Both the position numbers and the translations under genes were made by a program. A DNA stretch of 64,000 nt, from NCBI GenBank assembly GCA_027704905.1, contig CM051007.1:19848059-19912058 (forward strand). Reading direction: 5' to 3'. How positions within the stretch are numbered: position 1 is the stretch's first letter; each line of letters starts with the position of its first letter. The notes under the pieces are model-generated. The model had not been told where the DNA came from. It made no database searches and worked only from the letters and a program-made list of their open reading frames with translations. The stretch is from Muraenolepis orangiensis (taxonomy: Eukaryota; Chordata; Actinopteri; Gadiformes; Muraenolepididae). Positions 24,441-36,340 of this stretch are shown piece by piece.

Positions 24441-25122
24441 TTGGGGTTGTTGTTTACATTCACTCTTTTGACCTTCCAGCATCAGTTGAAGTCATCCACT
24501 GGGCTCTGGCTCTCCTCTCTCCTCTCTCCTGCCGTGTTTGGTTCACCCACAGATGTCGCTCTGGGCGTTACACACGTCACAGGCCTGACGTCACCATGAC
24601 GCTAATGACGGCTGACTGGCAGTAGCGTACAGTCGTAGTTCATTAGCGTGAAAACAAACCCTACTGTTTTATCGGTGAGCTGCTGTTTTTTTCAACCTAC
24701 GTCATTCACAAGTCCTGATGTCAGGGTACAATTGACTCTTTATCACCGTGGTAACAGTTTCAAAACTTGCAGCATTCGGAAATTGAATGATAGCAAAAGT
24801 TAATGCTGGCTTGTGGCCATGCTTAAACTTTCTTTTTGGCCTTCAGCAAATCTAATTGAGTCTGATTTGTAATGGATGAAATTCATAATTCCAAACTGCC
24901 TTTTTCATTATCAAACGGGCTTCGTATGCGCAATATGTTGGCTGATGTCGTCTATGACATCTGTGAACACAAGCGAGTTAAGATTAACGTGTTCAAAGCA
25001 TCCATGAAGCATTGATGATGTTATTATGCAACACACTTTTCATGCCCATTCTGCTCCTGGTGGGAAGCAACCAACAGCTTGTGGCAGAACGGTAGCTTTT
25101 CACATTCTCCAGGTGTGGAAGC

Positions 25123-25368
<246 letters not shown>

Positions 25369-26680
25369 AGAGAAGAAGGAAAGGTGCGCATTGTGGAATG
25401 GAGAACTTTGATTTACAAACCTCGTTGTACGCCGGTAATAAAATAGTCACAGTGTAGTATTTCAAGGCGACTGTTCATCCCTTCCAAAACATGCTCAAAC
25501 TTGTTTTTGGGTTTGAAATATAGGGTCTAGTCTGAGTATATTATGAGGGGAAAAAAAAAAACAACATAAAATAGACAAAGGCCTCCTCGTTTTGTGTTTA
25601 GTTACCCGTCAAGCAACTGGGGTTCGTTGACAAATTAATAATTCATCTAATCTCTGAGTTATTTGACCCACCTTCTCATTAATGCCCTAAACACCATTAG
25701 TTGCTTTGTGGTTTTTGTTTATTATCAACAAACATAAATGTTGGCAGCACATCTGGAGTTTTACAGACGGCAAATTACACGAGCGCTGTGGTCCCTGTAC
25801 TGTACCTTTCTGCTCGCACGAGCAGAAAGGGGGCCAGCAGCTCTGTCTGTGCTGTTATTCCATAGAGTTCAGCTGAAGGCCATCCCCATTCCATTCATTC
25901 ATTAAATCCACTGTGCTGAGAATGTCACCCGTTAGTTCTCAGGAACTTGAAACAGATTTTTATTGGGAACTGGAAACAGATTTTCATCGAAATCCAACTG
26001 ACAACCCAAACCCTTTCGATACCATCAGAAATTAAGCAATTTAGCGATATAATTGAATTCATTAAGTTGACATTTTTTTTTGTGCCTTTCCTGTGCAATG
26101 TATTTCGGCTCAAAATGCATGGTGGGGGTAGGGGAAGAGATACACATGAGTAAAGAGAGAGAGTAAAGAGAGAGAGCACAGCACATAGTCATGTGATGAC
26201 TCTCTACCCCTCTGGGCGGGGAAGCTAGCCAATACGGAGTGTAGGGTTTGAATACGGCGGTGAGCTTGGACTGCGGAGCCTTTCCCCCGGCCTGCAGGCA
26301 ACTGGCCAGTTGCTCCGCGTTGGGACAAGGACGTCCGTGTGTAGGGCATGATGACAGGCCAGGGGTGCCCTTCCTTACCACGGCACGTCACAGAGAGACG
26401 TGTGCCGCGAGTTCATTTGCAATGAGTCGATCGGTTCACAAAATACATCATACAAATAAATATGACGATACCAAATAAATATGATACAAATATAACATTT
26501 ATTGTCATGCAAATACAAAACGGGGCCGATCAGTCAGGGTTATTTCATGATTAGGTTCAGTCGGCCTGTTATGTGCCACGTCAGCAGAACTCTGGACGAT
26601 TGTCGTTTTTTGAGAAGAGTCGTGACAGCGACAGTTGGTGGCAGTTGCAAATCAGAGGGCTAAATCACTTCTCCCTTTAC

Positions 26681-26913
26681 ATCTCTCTCTCTCTCTCTCT
26701 CTCTCGCTCTCTCTCTCTTTGTTTCTCTCTCTCTCTCTCTCGTGCACCTGGGGATCTGTCAAAGCAGATGTGGCATATTATTTTTTTTTTTGGTTGGAAA
26801 TTACTTCAGCTCTCACCCTCGATCTCTCCTTTCTCTGTCTCTCTCGCTCCGCTCTCTCTCGCTCTCGCTCTCTCGCTCTCGCTCTCTCTCGCTCTATCTT
26901 ATTGTAATTCCGA

Positions 26914-26989
<76 letters not shown>

Positions 26990-27019
26990 CTCTCTCTCTC
27001 TCCCTTCCCTCTCTCTCCT
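26681..27019. repeat. Clustered CT / CTCG repeats
   Basis: Three CT blocks (26681-26741, 26822-26895 with CTCG variants, 26916-27019) separated by short unique spacers. Confidence 0.93.
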
Positions 27020-27377
27020 CCATCTCTGCATGCATAATCCACTTCAAAGGTTAATAGACACCAGTATGGAGTTGGAGAGACGGCGTTCATTATGGCAAAT
27101 GTCAGCTGTGTAAGTGAGTCCCCTATCGCGGCGCACCATCAGGCTAATGGCTGTGTAACAGCAATATTTGTTTCATTACCGCTCGGGTAATGCTTATAAT
27201 TCACCTCCTTTGTAATCGCAGCCATCGTGTCTTCGCCTTATAGCGCTGAGGGGGGGGGGGGGGTCTACAGTGCCAACATGACCCCTCGTGTCTCGTGCCC
27301 CCGTCCCCCACCACATACACACACACAGACACACACAGACACACAGACAAACAACAAGACACATTTTGGATAAAATA

Positions 27378-27536
<159 letters not shown>

Positions 27537-28456
27537 CGATATCTTTGTCACTTGAAGATTTCTATCCCTTTTCGTCTTAATTTTGTATTTTCGTACCGTA
27601 TTTTTTGTAATGAATTATTTAAAATGGTTCCGTCCACACTTTGTTTAAAATTATTCGGTTTACATACACAGTAATGGTGTGTCTGGCATGGCAGTATTAG
27701 CCCCATGAGGATGAGAATTTCCTGCCGTCCAGCGCGTTATAGGTAATTTGTGTGTGTGTGTGTGTGTGTTTGTGTGTGTCTGTGTGTGTCTATCTGGTTT
27801 GCAGATGATTGTCAGGTGGATAGTTTCCTTTATTCCTGCAGGGTTGGAAAGGCCTATTACATAATCCTTAATGATAATTGTCCAAAGTAATGGTTCAGAA
27901 AATGTGTCTCTGATTAGGCTTTGAATATGAAAGACTATTGTATTCTCTAGGTTTGTAATTATGTCACATCATTCAGGCATGTTCTCTAGACCCCCTTTCC
28001 CACCCTAAAAAAACCATGGGTACCATTTAATTTATAAAATAGAAAAAGAAAGTATAATAATAATTTGGCCCACGGTAGCACGGTAACTATTTAAAATTGC
28101 TGCGACGGGGTTTGAATTACAACTCTGGATATTGGATTTGGCAAAGTAAGCTGTGAGAAGAGAAAAAAAATATCACCATTTTATTTTAGCTCGCAAAAAC
28201 AACAACATACAATTGCGTCTGTTGCTGCTGCGACGATGCGACACAGGCATCGTGTGTGAGTATTTCTGTGAGAGTCCTCCAGCTCTTCTTCGTTGGTTAA
28301 ACCGGGCAAGTGATGTCTGCGGGAGGGGGAGATAAGGTAGGGGCTTGTCAGGGAAGCTTGTAATGGAACGTGGCGACTTTTAACCCATCGCGATGGTGAT
28401 GGTGGTAACCATGGCAGCCACTCCCTCACTACGACACACACACACACACACACAGT

Positions 28457-28628
<172 letters not shown>

Positions 28629-28980
28629 CCTCAGGGGACTCTTCTTTACCCCCCCCCCCCCAAGTTAACATCCCTTCCCTGGTTGCGGAGGCACGAGGCA
28701 ACATGTGGGGATTGGTGCTCAGCACTGTTCTCTCTCTCCTCCTCTTCCCTCCCTCTGTATTTCTTTCCTTCTCTGTCATTAATTCTACTTATTTTCACTA
28801 TCATCTTCTGTCCCATGCATGATGACCCTTTCCCCTTTTTGTATTAGTATTATATTTATATTTTTGTAGTATTTTTGTTGTTTGCTCTTTTGTATATTCT
28901 GTATCTTCAATAATCTCCGAGTGAACTCGATGCCATTGGTGGGCCATGTCCATGTCCTGTGTCACGCGGTCCTCGCTCTG

Positions 28981-29000
28981 TTCCTTGACCAGCAGCTCAC
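28981..29000 (+). promoter_or_regulatory. U12 branch site and AC 3' splice site
   Basis: TTCCTTGAC (28981-28989) matches the U12 branch-site consensus TTCCTTRAY, with the presumed branch adenosine at 28988. The intron ends CTCAC at 29000, 12 bases later, inside the usual 10-16 base window. This paired signal, with the ATATCCTTT donor, restores the TRAPPC9 reading frame exactly. Confidence 0.92.
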
Positions 29001-29091
29001 CCTTCTTTGCAGCGCCAAGGGGAGGCCAGCGTGGAAGGAGTGCTTAACCAGCTGGTCCTGGAGCACCTGCAGCTTGCTCCTCTGCAGTGGG
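29001..29091 (+). CDS. trappc9: trappc9 coding exon (third of three in window)
   Basis: 30 codons (PSLQRQGEASVEGVLNQLVL, then EHLQLAPLQW) plus one base (G) of the next codon. The start is set by the AC acceptor at 28999-29000: joining it to the exon at 22999 gives CWTI then PSLQ in frame. The donor is GTGAGT at 29092, strong U2-type. The sequence agrees with the TRAPPC9 C-terminal region. The next codon should begin with G (Asp is expected from memory of the family). I could not find the following exon anywhere downstream in the window. Confidence 0.94.
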
Positions 29092-29098
29092 GTGAGTA

Positions 29099-29272
<174 letters not shown>

Positions 29273-29622
29273 AAGTGTTGCATAGACGCGTGGATCGGAT
29301 ATCGGATGCACTCCGGTATCCTTAACGGTCCGTCTCCTGCTCTCTGACTCGTAGTCACTGTTTCTCTGGATTTATTGGCTATTCACAACAACACCTGGCA
29401 GTTCTGAGGCGCACACACACACACACACACACACACCTCTCCCTGCAAATGGGTCTCAAGCCATGTTTTCATTTGCATTTGTAATTTGATCTTGAGGTCT
29501 ATTTTGGTACCGAACGGTGCGGGGAGCTCTTCCAAAGTTGCACCATCTGTGATCATCCTCTGATACACATTTTTGATTTACTACTTACGTTTCTCCTAAC
29601 CACCAACCCCACTCCCCTTCTC

Positions 29623-29626
<4 letters not shown>

Positions 29627-29669
<43 letters not shown>

Positions 29670-29698
29670 TACACAGGCACACGCACACACACCCACAT
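29627..29698. repeat. (CA)n microsatellite with CGCA/GGCA variants
   Basis: About 38 bases of CA, then CGCACATACACAGGCACACGCACACACACCCACA. Confidence 0.93.
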
Positions 29699-29699
29699 A

Positions 29700-31067
29700 G
29701 GCACCCTGTGGCGGCCGCTTCTCTGGGGTCGTCTGCCGGTGTTTTCATGAATCGATGAGCTCTTTTCGATAAGGGAATTTCTTTCAGCCCTTCAGAGAGG
29801 AGCAGGCACCATGAAGGGGGGGGGGGGGCTGTACTGTGGCGAAGCGACTGAGTCTGGTGGATCAAGAAGTAAACACTAGACTGCATTTCACAGTTGACCT
29901 CCTGCTATGCAGAACACCCCCCCCCCTCACCCCAACCAAAATAAACTTCTGGCGAGGTGATATATCGACAATGATATGGAGACACTGATATAGAGACGGT
30001 GATAAGGAGAGCGGTGGATAGATCGATGGATGGATATAGAACACACTTCAGAGCCCTGGTTTCAGAGGGACTGTCCTTTAAATTGTTTCCATTTGAATCT
30101 TTGAGTTCTGGTTCGGTTTGGCATTGAAATCCGTAATGAGATCTCCCAGACGTACACACACACACAAGTAGTAGCAGAGCGAGAGTGAATATCTGAGTGA
30201 GTGCCTTCTCCGTCTCCTCAATGGGTAGCGAGAGTTGTCTATCTGATTTCTGAGCCGTTCTTCTTCCCCCGATGGTAAGCCTCTATTAAGACGACCGCCG
30301 GCTCAATAGCAGGTATGTATGCGCTGGAATTTCCCCAGCGGCTAAAATCATTAGCCGACCGGATAGTTTTAATACCTTTTTGCCGCTGTGTCGCTCTCAC
30401 ACATGTAGATCACACCCTCGACAGTCAAAAGCTGAGTCACGGCCCTCAAGCTGTTGGCCTACTACTTTTAGATTAGGGTTTCCCTACTTAAATTATGCGA
30501 TTGAATGCAGCGGTGAATGCAGATGGCAGATGGGTTGTGTTGTTGTTGTTTTTCTCTCTCTCTCTCTCTTTCTCTTTCTCTTTTCCCTCTGCCATGCATT
30601 TAGCTTGTGAAACGTTGTCCCGCCCCTCCTCGACGTGGGGCGTTTGTGTGCTATTATGTGGAGATGTCCGGCTCAACACATAGTTTTCACGCTTATCCAG
30701 TAGAGTGGCGATGCTGAATAGGGCCCCTCTTTGGGTATTGGTATTCGATCTCATCTCGTAATCTTCTGAGTAAAAACAAACGCGAGGGCCGCATGATGTT
30801 CAAGTGGTGGACTTGGTAACGTCGTGGCAAAGGACACCGCCTGCTAATTACGCCGTGCTGAATAGATAATGAACTGTACCGGCCTTTATCGCTCGCTTGC
30901 CTCGTCAATCGTTAACCAGGTTCCTTTTTTGCCTGCGGCCGACCCTCCGGGGCGAGATTACCTCGCCTTAAACACAGAGCTTGGCCGTAACCGTCGGCCG
31001 GCTCCGTGATCCTTATTTGTTGTTATTCGCTCGCGTGTTAGCATTACAGCTAAAGCATTCTGATTGG
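29700..31067. other. Intronic sequence without recognised elements
   Basis: Unique-looking sequence with a short CT tract (30552-30582), a 14-base G run near 29817-29828 and a C run near 29919. Neither strand shows convincing coding or repeat structure. Confidence 0.6.
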
Positions 31068-32422
31068 CTGGTAGCTTTATTTTAAGAGTGAGAAACAAAA
31101 TATCAAAAAGAAAATCCATCATATAAAAGTTATATATTTATTTGCATTTAATTGAGTGAAATAAGTATTTGATCCCCTTGCAAAAAAACAAGAATTCTGG
31201 CTCCGACAGACCAGTTAGATAAGTCCTCTCACTTTAAGAAAGTACTCCTAATATCAAGTCATTACCTGTATAAAAGACCACCTGTCCACATATTCAATCA
31301 ATCAGATTCCAACCTCGCCACCATGGGCAAGACCAAAGAGCTGTCTAAGGACATCAGGGACAAGATTGTAGACCTGCACAAGGCTGGAATGGGCTACAAG
31401 ACCATCAGCAAACAGCTTGGTGAGAAGGAGACTGTTGGTGCGATTATTCGAAAATGGAAGAAACACAAAATGACCATCAATCGCCCTCGGTCTGGGGCTC
31501 CATCTGGCCTCGTGGGGTATCGAGGATCATGAGAACGGTGAGGGATCAGCCAAGAACTACACGGGTTAATGATCTCAAGGCAGCTGGAACCACAGTCACC
31601 AAGAAAACTATTGGTAACACACTACGCCGTAATGGATTAAAATCCTGCAGCACCCGTAAGGTCCCCCTGCTCAAGAAGGCACATGTACAGGCCCGTCTGA
31701 AGTTTGCCAATGAACATCTGAATGATTCAGAGGAGGCTTGGGAGAAGGTGATGTGGTCAGATGAGACCAAAATTGACATCTTTGGCATCAACTCTACATC
31801 CCCACTGTCAAGCATGGAGGTGGAAACATTATGCTTTGGGGATGTTTCTCTGCTAAGGGGACAGGACGACTTCACCGCATCGAGGGGAGGATGGACGGGG
31901 CCATGTACCGTAAAATCTTAAATTTTTATAACCTCCAGCACGACAATGACCCAAAACATACGGCCATGGTAACAAAGGAGTGGCTAAAGAAGCACATTAA
32001 GGTGATGGAGTGGCCTAGCCAATCTCAGGACCTTAATGCCATAGAAAATCTGTGGAGGGAGCTGAAGCTTTGAGTTGCCAAGCATCAGCCTCGAAACCTT
32101 AAGGATTTGGAGAGGATCTGCAAAGAGGAGTGGACCAAAATCCCTCCTGAGATGTGTGCAAACCTGGTGACAAACTACAATAAACGTCTGACCTCTGTGC
32201 TGGCCAACAAGGGTTTCTCCACCAAGTACTAAGTCATGTTTTGCAAGGGGATCAAATACTTATTTCACTCAATCAAATGCAAATCAATTAATAACTATTA
32301 TATGATGTCAATTTCTGGATTTGTTTGTCTCTCACTGTTAAAAAATAAACCTACCATTAAAATAATAGACCGTTCATTTCTTTGTAAGTGGGCAAGGGAT
32401 CAAATAATTATTTCCTTCTCTG
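31068..32422 (+). mobile_element. Decayed Tc1 transposon (element 1)
   Basis: Inverted ends of IR/DR type: the inner repeat AATAAGTATTTGATCCCCTTGC at about 31158 matches its complement at about 32245-32266, and the right outer end carries GGGATCAAATAATTATTTCC before CTTCTCTG and TA at 32423-32424. Left-end homology to the right end runs out near TGGTAG at 31068-31073, so the outermost roughly 60-80 bases of the left terminus are missing. Without a complete left end and with a broken transposase it cannot transpose. Confidence 0.88.
31323..32232 (+). pseudogene. Tc1 transposase pseudogene
   Basis: The start context CCACCATGG at 31319-31327 opens MGKTKELSKDIRDKIVDLHK, the N-terminal paired-like DNA-binding domain. 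There is a frameshift near 31505-31512 after INRPRSGAPSG. The first catalytic Asp survives in MWSDETKIDIFG (about 31750). About 60 bases are deleted after INST (near 31796), joining directly to TVKHGGGNIMLWGCFSAKG in another frame. A second deletion of about 75 bases before HDNDPKHTA removes the segment ahead of the second Asp. The Glu segment WPSQSQDLNAIENLW remains. A TGA at about 32072-32074 (RELKL stop VAKHQP) looks like a CpG decay of CGA. The normal end (GFSTKY stop) is intact at 32232. Confidence 0.9.
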
Positions 32423-32499
32423 TATATAAGGAAAGTGTGACAAAGTGTTACTCTGTGCCAAAGGGAAACAACAATCCCCAGCCAGTTCTGAGGGCACGA

Positions 32500-32647
32500 T
32501 GTATAGTATTGTATAGTATAGTGTAGCAGACAACACTGCCATTAAAATGGCCTCTTGAGGGTTCCTCCCGAAGACAAGGACACAGGGTGATGAGGAATCC
32601 GGTTTATTGCAAGAGTTTGAATCATTGTGAACACAGCAGATGGTACA
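32500..32647 (+). repeat. Dispersed repeat C, filled copy, left part
   Basis: TGTATAGTATTGTATAGTATAG, then GCAGACAACACTGCCATTAAAATGGCCTCTTGAGGGTTCCTCC, GAAGACAAG, GGTTTATTGCAAGAGTTTGAAT, and ACAGCAGATGGTACA. It matches 40291-40420 in order. It is interrupted at TA 32648-32649 by Tc1 element 2 and resumes at 34308. Confidence 0.85.
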
Positions 32648-32649
32648 TA

Positions 32650-34305
32650 CAGTGCTGCTCGAAAGTATGTGAACCCCTTGAACAGTTAAGAGTTTTCTGT
32701 TGTTTTACCATGATTTTCCTATTTTATCATCACAAGTTTTACATATATGAAATGTCAGGTTTATGTTTAACAGTTCCATGTACTTTTTTAGAGGGAATTG
32801 TGTGAGTAGCCAAAAAAATACATGAAACATGGAATTAGTGGATGTGCAAAAGTAAGTGAACCCCCAGCTGTATTGGTAAAGTCAAGGAGGTAACAGATTC
32901 AGGTGAAACACTTTTGGGTGCTTAATTAGTCAATTAAGCAAACCAATCAAATGAGACATCATTAGGAAAAGGGTTGGACAACACAGATTAAAAGAGAGAG
33001 AAAAACAACCAAACGACTGCAGTGCCAGGGTGTACCCATACGAATCAACCATGCCAAGAGGAAAGGAGATACCCGAGGAAATCAAGAAAATGGTACTGAC
33101 AGCCCATCAGTCTAGAGAAGGCTACAAGACAATCTCCAAACGATTCCAGCTCCATCCATCCACGGTGAGGCAAATAATTTACAAATGGAGGGCGTCCAAG
33201 ATGACCGCATCTTTGCCTAGAAGTGGACGCCCATTAAAACTAACATCAAGAAGCACCCGTAGAATAATAAATCAGGTAAAGGACAACCCACACATCACCT
33301 CTAAAGAGTTGCAGAGCTCTCTGGCAGCGTCAGGTGTAAATGTACATGCGTCTACAATTAGACGAAAATTGAACCAACACGACATTCATGGGAGGGTTGC
33401 TAGAAGGAAGCCTCTGCTCTCCAAAAAGAACAAAGCTGCCCGTTTAAACTTTGCCAGAGAGAACTTGGACAAACCAGAGGCCTTCTGGAAGTCCATTCTC
33501 TGGACAGATGAGTCCAAAATAGAATTATTTGGTCATAATCGTAAGCGCTTTGTTTGGAGAAAAACCAACACAGCACATGAAGAAAAGAACCTCATCCCAA
33601 CAGTGAAGCATGGTGGTGGAAATGTTAAGGTATGGGGCTGCTTCTCTGCTTCTGGACCTGGACAACTCCATATCATCCAGGGAAACATGAATTCTGAAGT
33701 GTATCAGCAAATTCTTGATAAGAATCTCCAGCCATCAGTCAGGAAGTTGAAACTGGGCCGTAAATGGGTTTTTCAACAAGACAACGACCCAAAACATACC
33801 AGCAAATCTACCAAGGAATGGTTCAGAAAAAAGAGGATTCGTACTCTGGATTGGCCAAGTCAAAGTCCGGACCTCAATCCAATTGAAATGTTGTGGCTAG
33901 ACCTGAAGCGGGGGGTACATGCCAGATGTCCCTCCAACCTTTCTCAACTGGCTGAGTTCTGCAAGGAAGAGTGGGCAAAAATCCCCCACAGCAGATGCAA
34001 GAGACTGGTCAGTGGCTATAGAAAACGTTTGATTGCAGTAATGGCTGCAAAAGGAGGTGCCACACGCTATTAACCAAAAGGGTTCACATACTTTTGCACA
34101 AGTCATATTTTCAGTTTTTGTGGGAGAAACCACTTTTTTTGAATAAATAATGAAAATACATCATTTTTCTTTGTTTGTGTCCATTATTTGGAAAGTCCTG
34201 CTTTACAAATTGGTGTTTGGATATACATTTAATAAGGTTATTTTACATTTTTGTACAATTACAATGACCATGTCTAGGGGGTTCACATACTTTCGAGCAG
34301 CACTG
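32650..34305 (+). mobile_element. Apparently complete Tc1 transposon (element 2)
   Basis: 1656 bases bounded by TA target duplications (32648-32649 and 34306-34307). The outer termini are identical inverted repeats over about 28 bases, beginning CAGTGCTGCTCGAAAGTATG. Inner direct-repeat copies are present at both ends (AAAAGTAAGTGAACCCCC at about 32848 and the complement GGGTTCACATACTTTTGCAC at about 34080), giving the IR/DR layout of Sleeping Beauty-like Tc1 elements. The single transposase gene between them is uninterrupted. Confidence 0.95.
33051..34073 (+). CDS. Tc1-family DD34E transposase, intact
   Basis: 340 codons from ATG 33051 (MPRGKEIPEE), the start that fits family length; an upstream in-frame ATG at 33030 would add seven residues. 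The enzyme cuts the element out at its inverted repeats and inserts it at TA. The N-terminal half is a bipartite paired-like helix-turn-helix region (about residues 1-110) with a degenerate GRPR-type hinge (SGRPLK, 58-63). The catalytic domain keeps Asp153 (LWTDESK), Asp244 (QQDNDPKHT) and Glu279 (PDLNPIE), with exactly 34 residues between the last two. A glycine-rich box (KHGGGNVKVWGCFSASG) and the usual C-terminus (KGGATRY) are present. There is no stop or frameshift over the whole length. Activity itself cannot be judged from sequence alone. Confidence 0.95.
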   Translation: MPRGKEIPEEIKKMVLTAHQSREGYKTISKRFQLHPSTVRQIIYKWRASKMTASLPRSGRPLKLTSRSTRRIINQVKDNPHITSKELQSSLAASGVNVHASTIRRKLNQHDIHGRVARRKPLLSKKNKAARLNFARENLDKPEAFWKSILWTDESKIELFGHNRKRFVWRKTNTAHEEKNLIPTVKHGGGNVKVWGCFSASGPGQLHIIQGNMNSEVYQQILDKNLQPSVRKLKLGRKWVFQQDNDPKHTSKSTKEWFRKKRIRTLDWPSQSPDLNPIEMLWLDLKRGVHARCPSNLSQLAEFCKEEWAKIPHSRCKRLVSGYRKRLIAVMAAKGGATRY

Positions 34306-34307
34306 TA

Positions 34308-34492
34308 TGCTAGAGCTCTCTTCCTCGAGTGTGTCGTGGTGGCTGTTTTAACCTGTGGGCTTTGATTAACAATTACCTACAGGTGTGGAGCCTCACCAGC
34401 CTAGTATTGCAAAGTTTAGTATAGTGATGTTGTTGTGCGACGAAATGGGGAGTAAGCATTCCATTGTACTGAAAAAACATCTTGAATAAGAC
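34308..34492 (+). repeat. Dispersed repeat C, filled copy, right part, with tail repeat copy 3
   Basis: TGCTAGAGCTCTCTTCCTCGAGTGTGTCGTGGTGG, TTTTAACCTGTGGGC, TTGATTAACAATTACC and ACAGGTGTGGAGCCTCACCAGCC match 40426-40520. It continues into GGGGAGTAAGCATTCCATTGTACT (34449-34472) and ATCTTGAAT, the tail motif shared with 6893, 15289 and 62040. Confidence 0.85.
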
Positions 34493-36340
34493 GATCGTGC
34501 CGGTTTTATATGCTTCTAATGAGTGTCCCGTGGTCCCTTTTTCACTCTGCTCTGAACCACCGCCGTCATTACTGATGCGGCGTGCGTCTGACCGCTCTGT
34601 CCAAGATGCTGAAAAAAGCTTTCACTCATAAACCCTGGACGTCATTCATTCGTCATTCACCAACCAACGTTTTAGTGGATGGCGACCCACGCAAAACACT
34701 GCGTTTTCAGTCCATCCCCCAGGGCGCAGGAATAGCCTGATTAGACTTACAACACGGGCAGACACACATGAATACCGATGGGCAGTACGACCGGGGGGGG
34801 GGGGGGGGGGGCTGATGTGCGCTCTGACGCTCAGTCACGTGACAACGAGCCATGGACAAAAACTGAAAGCTGAGCCTGTCCAATGGAAGATTTTGAGGCG
34901 TTAAAGTCATAATGCTCTAGGAAGAGGAGAGACACGCTAGCGGGAGGTACTTTGATTGTGACGCATGCCGTTTGATCCTGACGCGAGCCGTTTGCTGCAT
35001 GGTGTCATCTTTCGTCTCATTTCCTGTCGGTGACACCTGTCCCCCCGGTAACAACTTAAAGGGGGCAATATATAAAATGATTATAGGGTAGCGATCACAG
35101 GCATCCGTGTCTCGCCATCAACTAAGGTTAACTGAGGTGTTGCCCTTTTGTGTTTAGGGGGTTTTGTAGCATGTCAGATTGTGTAGATTTTAACAGATAC
35201 AGACTCCTCCTCCTCCCAGAAACTTAAATGCGTCTTTGCGCAGTGCTGCCATAGCAACCTATGAATATTTGATGGCGCAGAAGAGGGTTCCAATAAAGCG
35301 GGACACACAGAACGTGCCGGAGAACACTTTATGACGTTTGTGTGCTTGCCAGTCTGTTCTTTATCGAACGGGTGAGGGGGTGAGGAGGAGGAGGGGGTGG
35401 GGGGGGGTGTATTGGTGAAACGTTCCCTTCCTCCCTCAAGCGCCGTCCTCCGGGCCCTGTCATCATTTCAATGTGGATCATTTCAATGGATTTTTGCCGG
35501 CTGATTATGTACAAAATAATGATGCACGCTGTTTCTCGACTGGTGGAGAGAAAGAAAAATAAACGTTATGACACACGCAAAGTTTGAATGTTCTTGTGGG
35601 GAACAAAAAAGGAGTTTCCTCGACGACGAGAACAAAGAAAGCCCAAATGTACTCGGAAGATAAACGGTGATTATTCTGAATTATTCAGTGGGAGGGCGGG
35701 CTTATTTATTTTGTCGACGATGTTACGTTTTTTTTTTTTACTCAGTGAGCCGTGTAAGACACCAACTTTTGACCTTTTGACACCGTACTTTTGAATACTT
35801 TTTAAATCTGTAAAATACTACTGACTGTGGTGAAAAATGAATACCGTTACTAATGTTAAACTACTACCCATCTCCCCAATACTACTTACTGAGTGCTTGA
35901 AAATGGTGAGATAAAAGAAAGCTTGAGGTCTTTCGGTATACAGGGATGTTTTTTGTCCTCTTTGTCTTATTTCCAACAGTCAGAGACAGAAACTTGGATC
36001 AACAGCAAGGCGCAGCGTGGGACGCCTTGCGCTAGCAGCCTCCGTGTCCACTGCCGTGGACTTGCTCATACTGCTGTCACCAGTAGGGACAGACAAAGCT
36101 ATTCCACACGTGTCCCCCCCCCCCCATATTCCAAGAAAACCAGGGAGATGTCCGCTGTTCATGTCAGCAAATACAGGTTCATTCTGTGATACAATCTGGC
36201 AGAAGTGGCCACTTCCAAAGCTGTAAATGCGTTTGTGTTAAAAGTATCAACGGAAAAATAAAGAAACAGAGGCTCTTGTGTCGCCCCGTAGCCCGGCAGG
36301 GAGCTGGAAAGTAAAGAGAGGCCAGGCGTGGACTTTGTCT
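34493..36340. other. Intronic sequence without recognised elements
   Basis: Unique-looking sequence. Notable only are a 19-base G run (34793-34811), a GAGGAGGAG-rich patch near 35380 and a C run near 36115. The open frames on either strand show no family resemblance. Confidence 0.6.
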
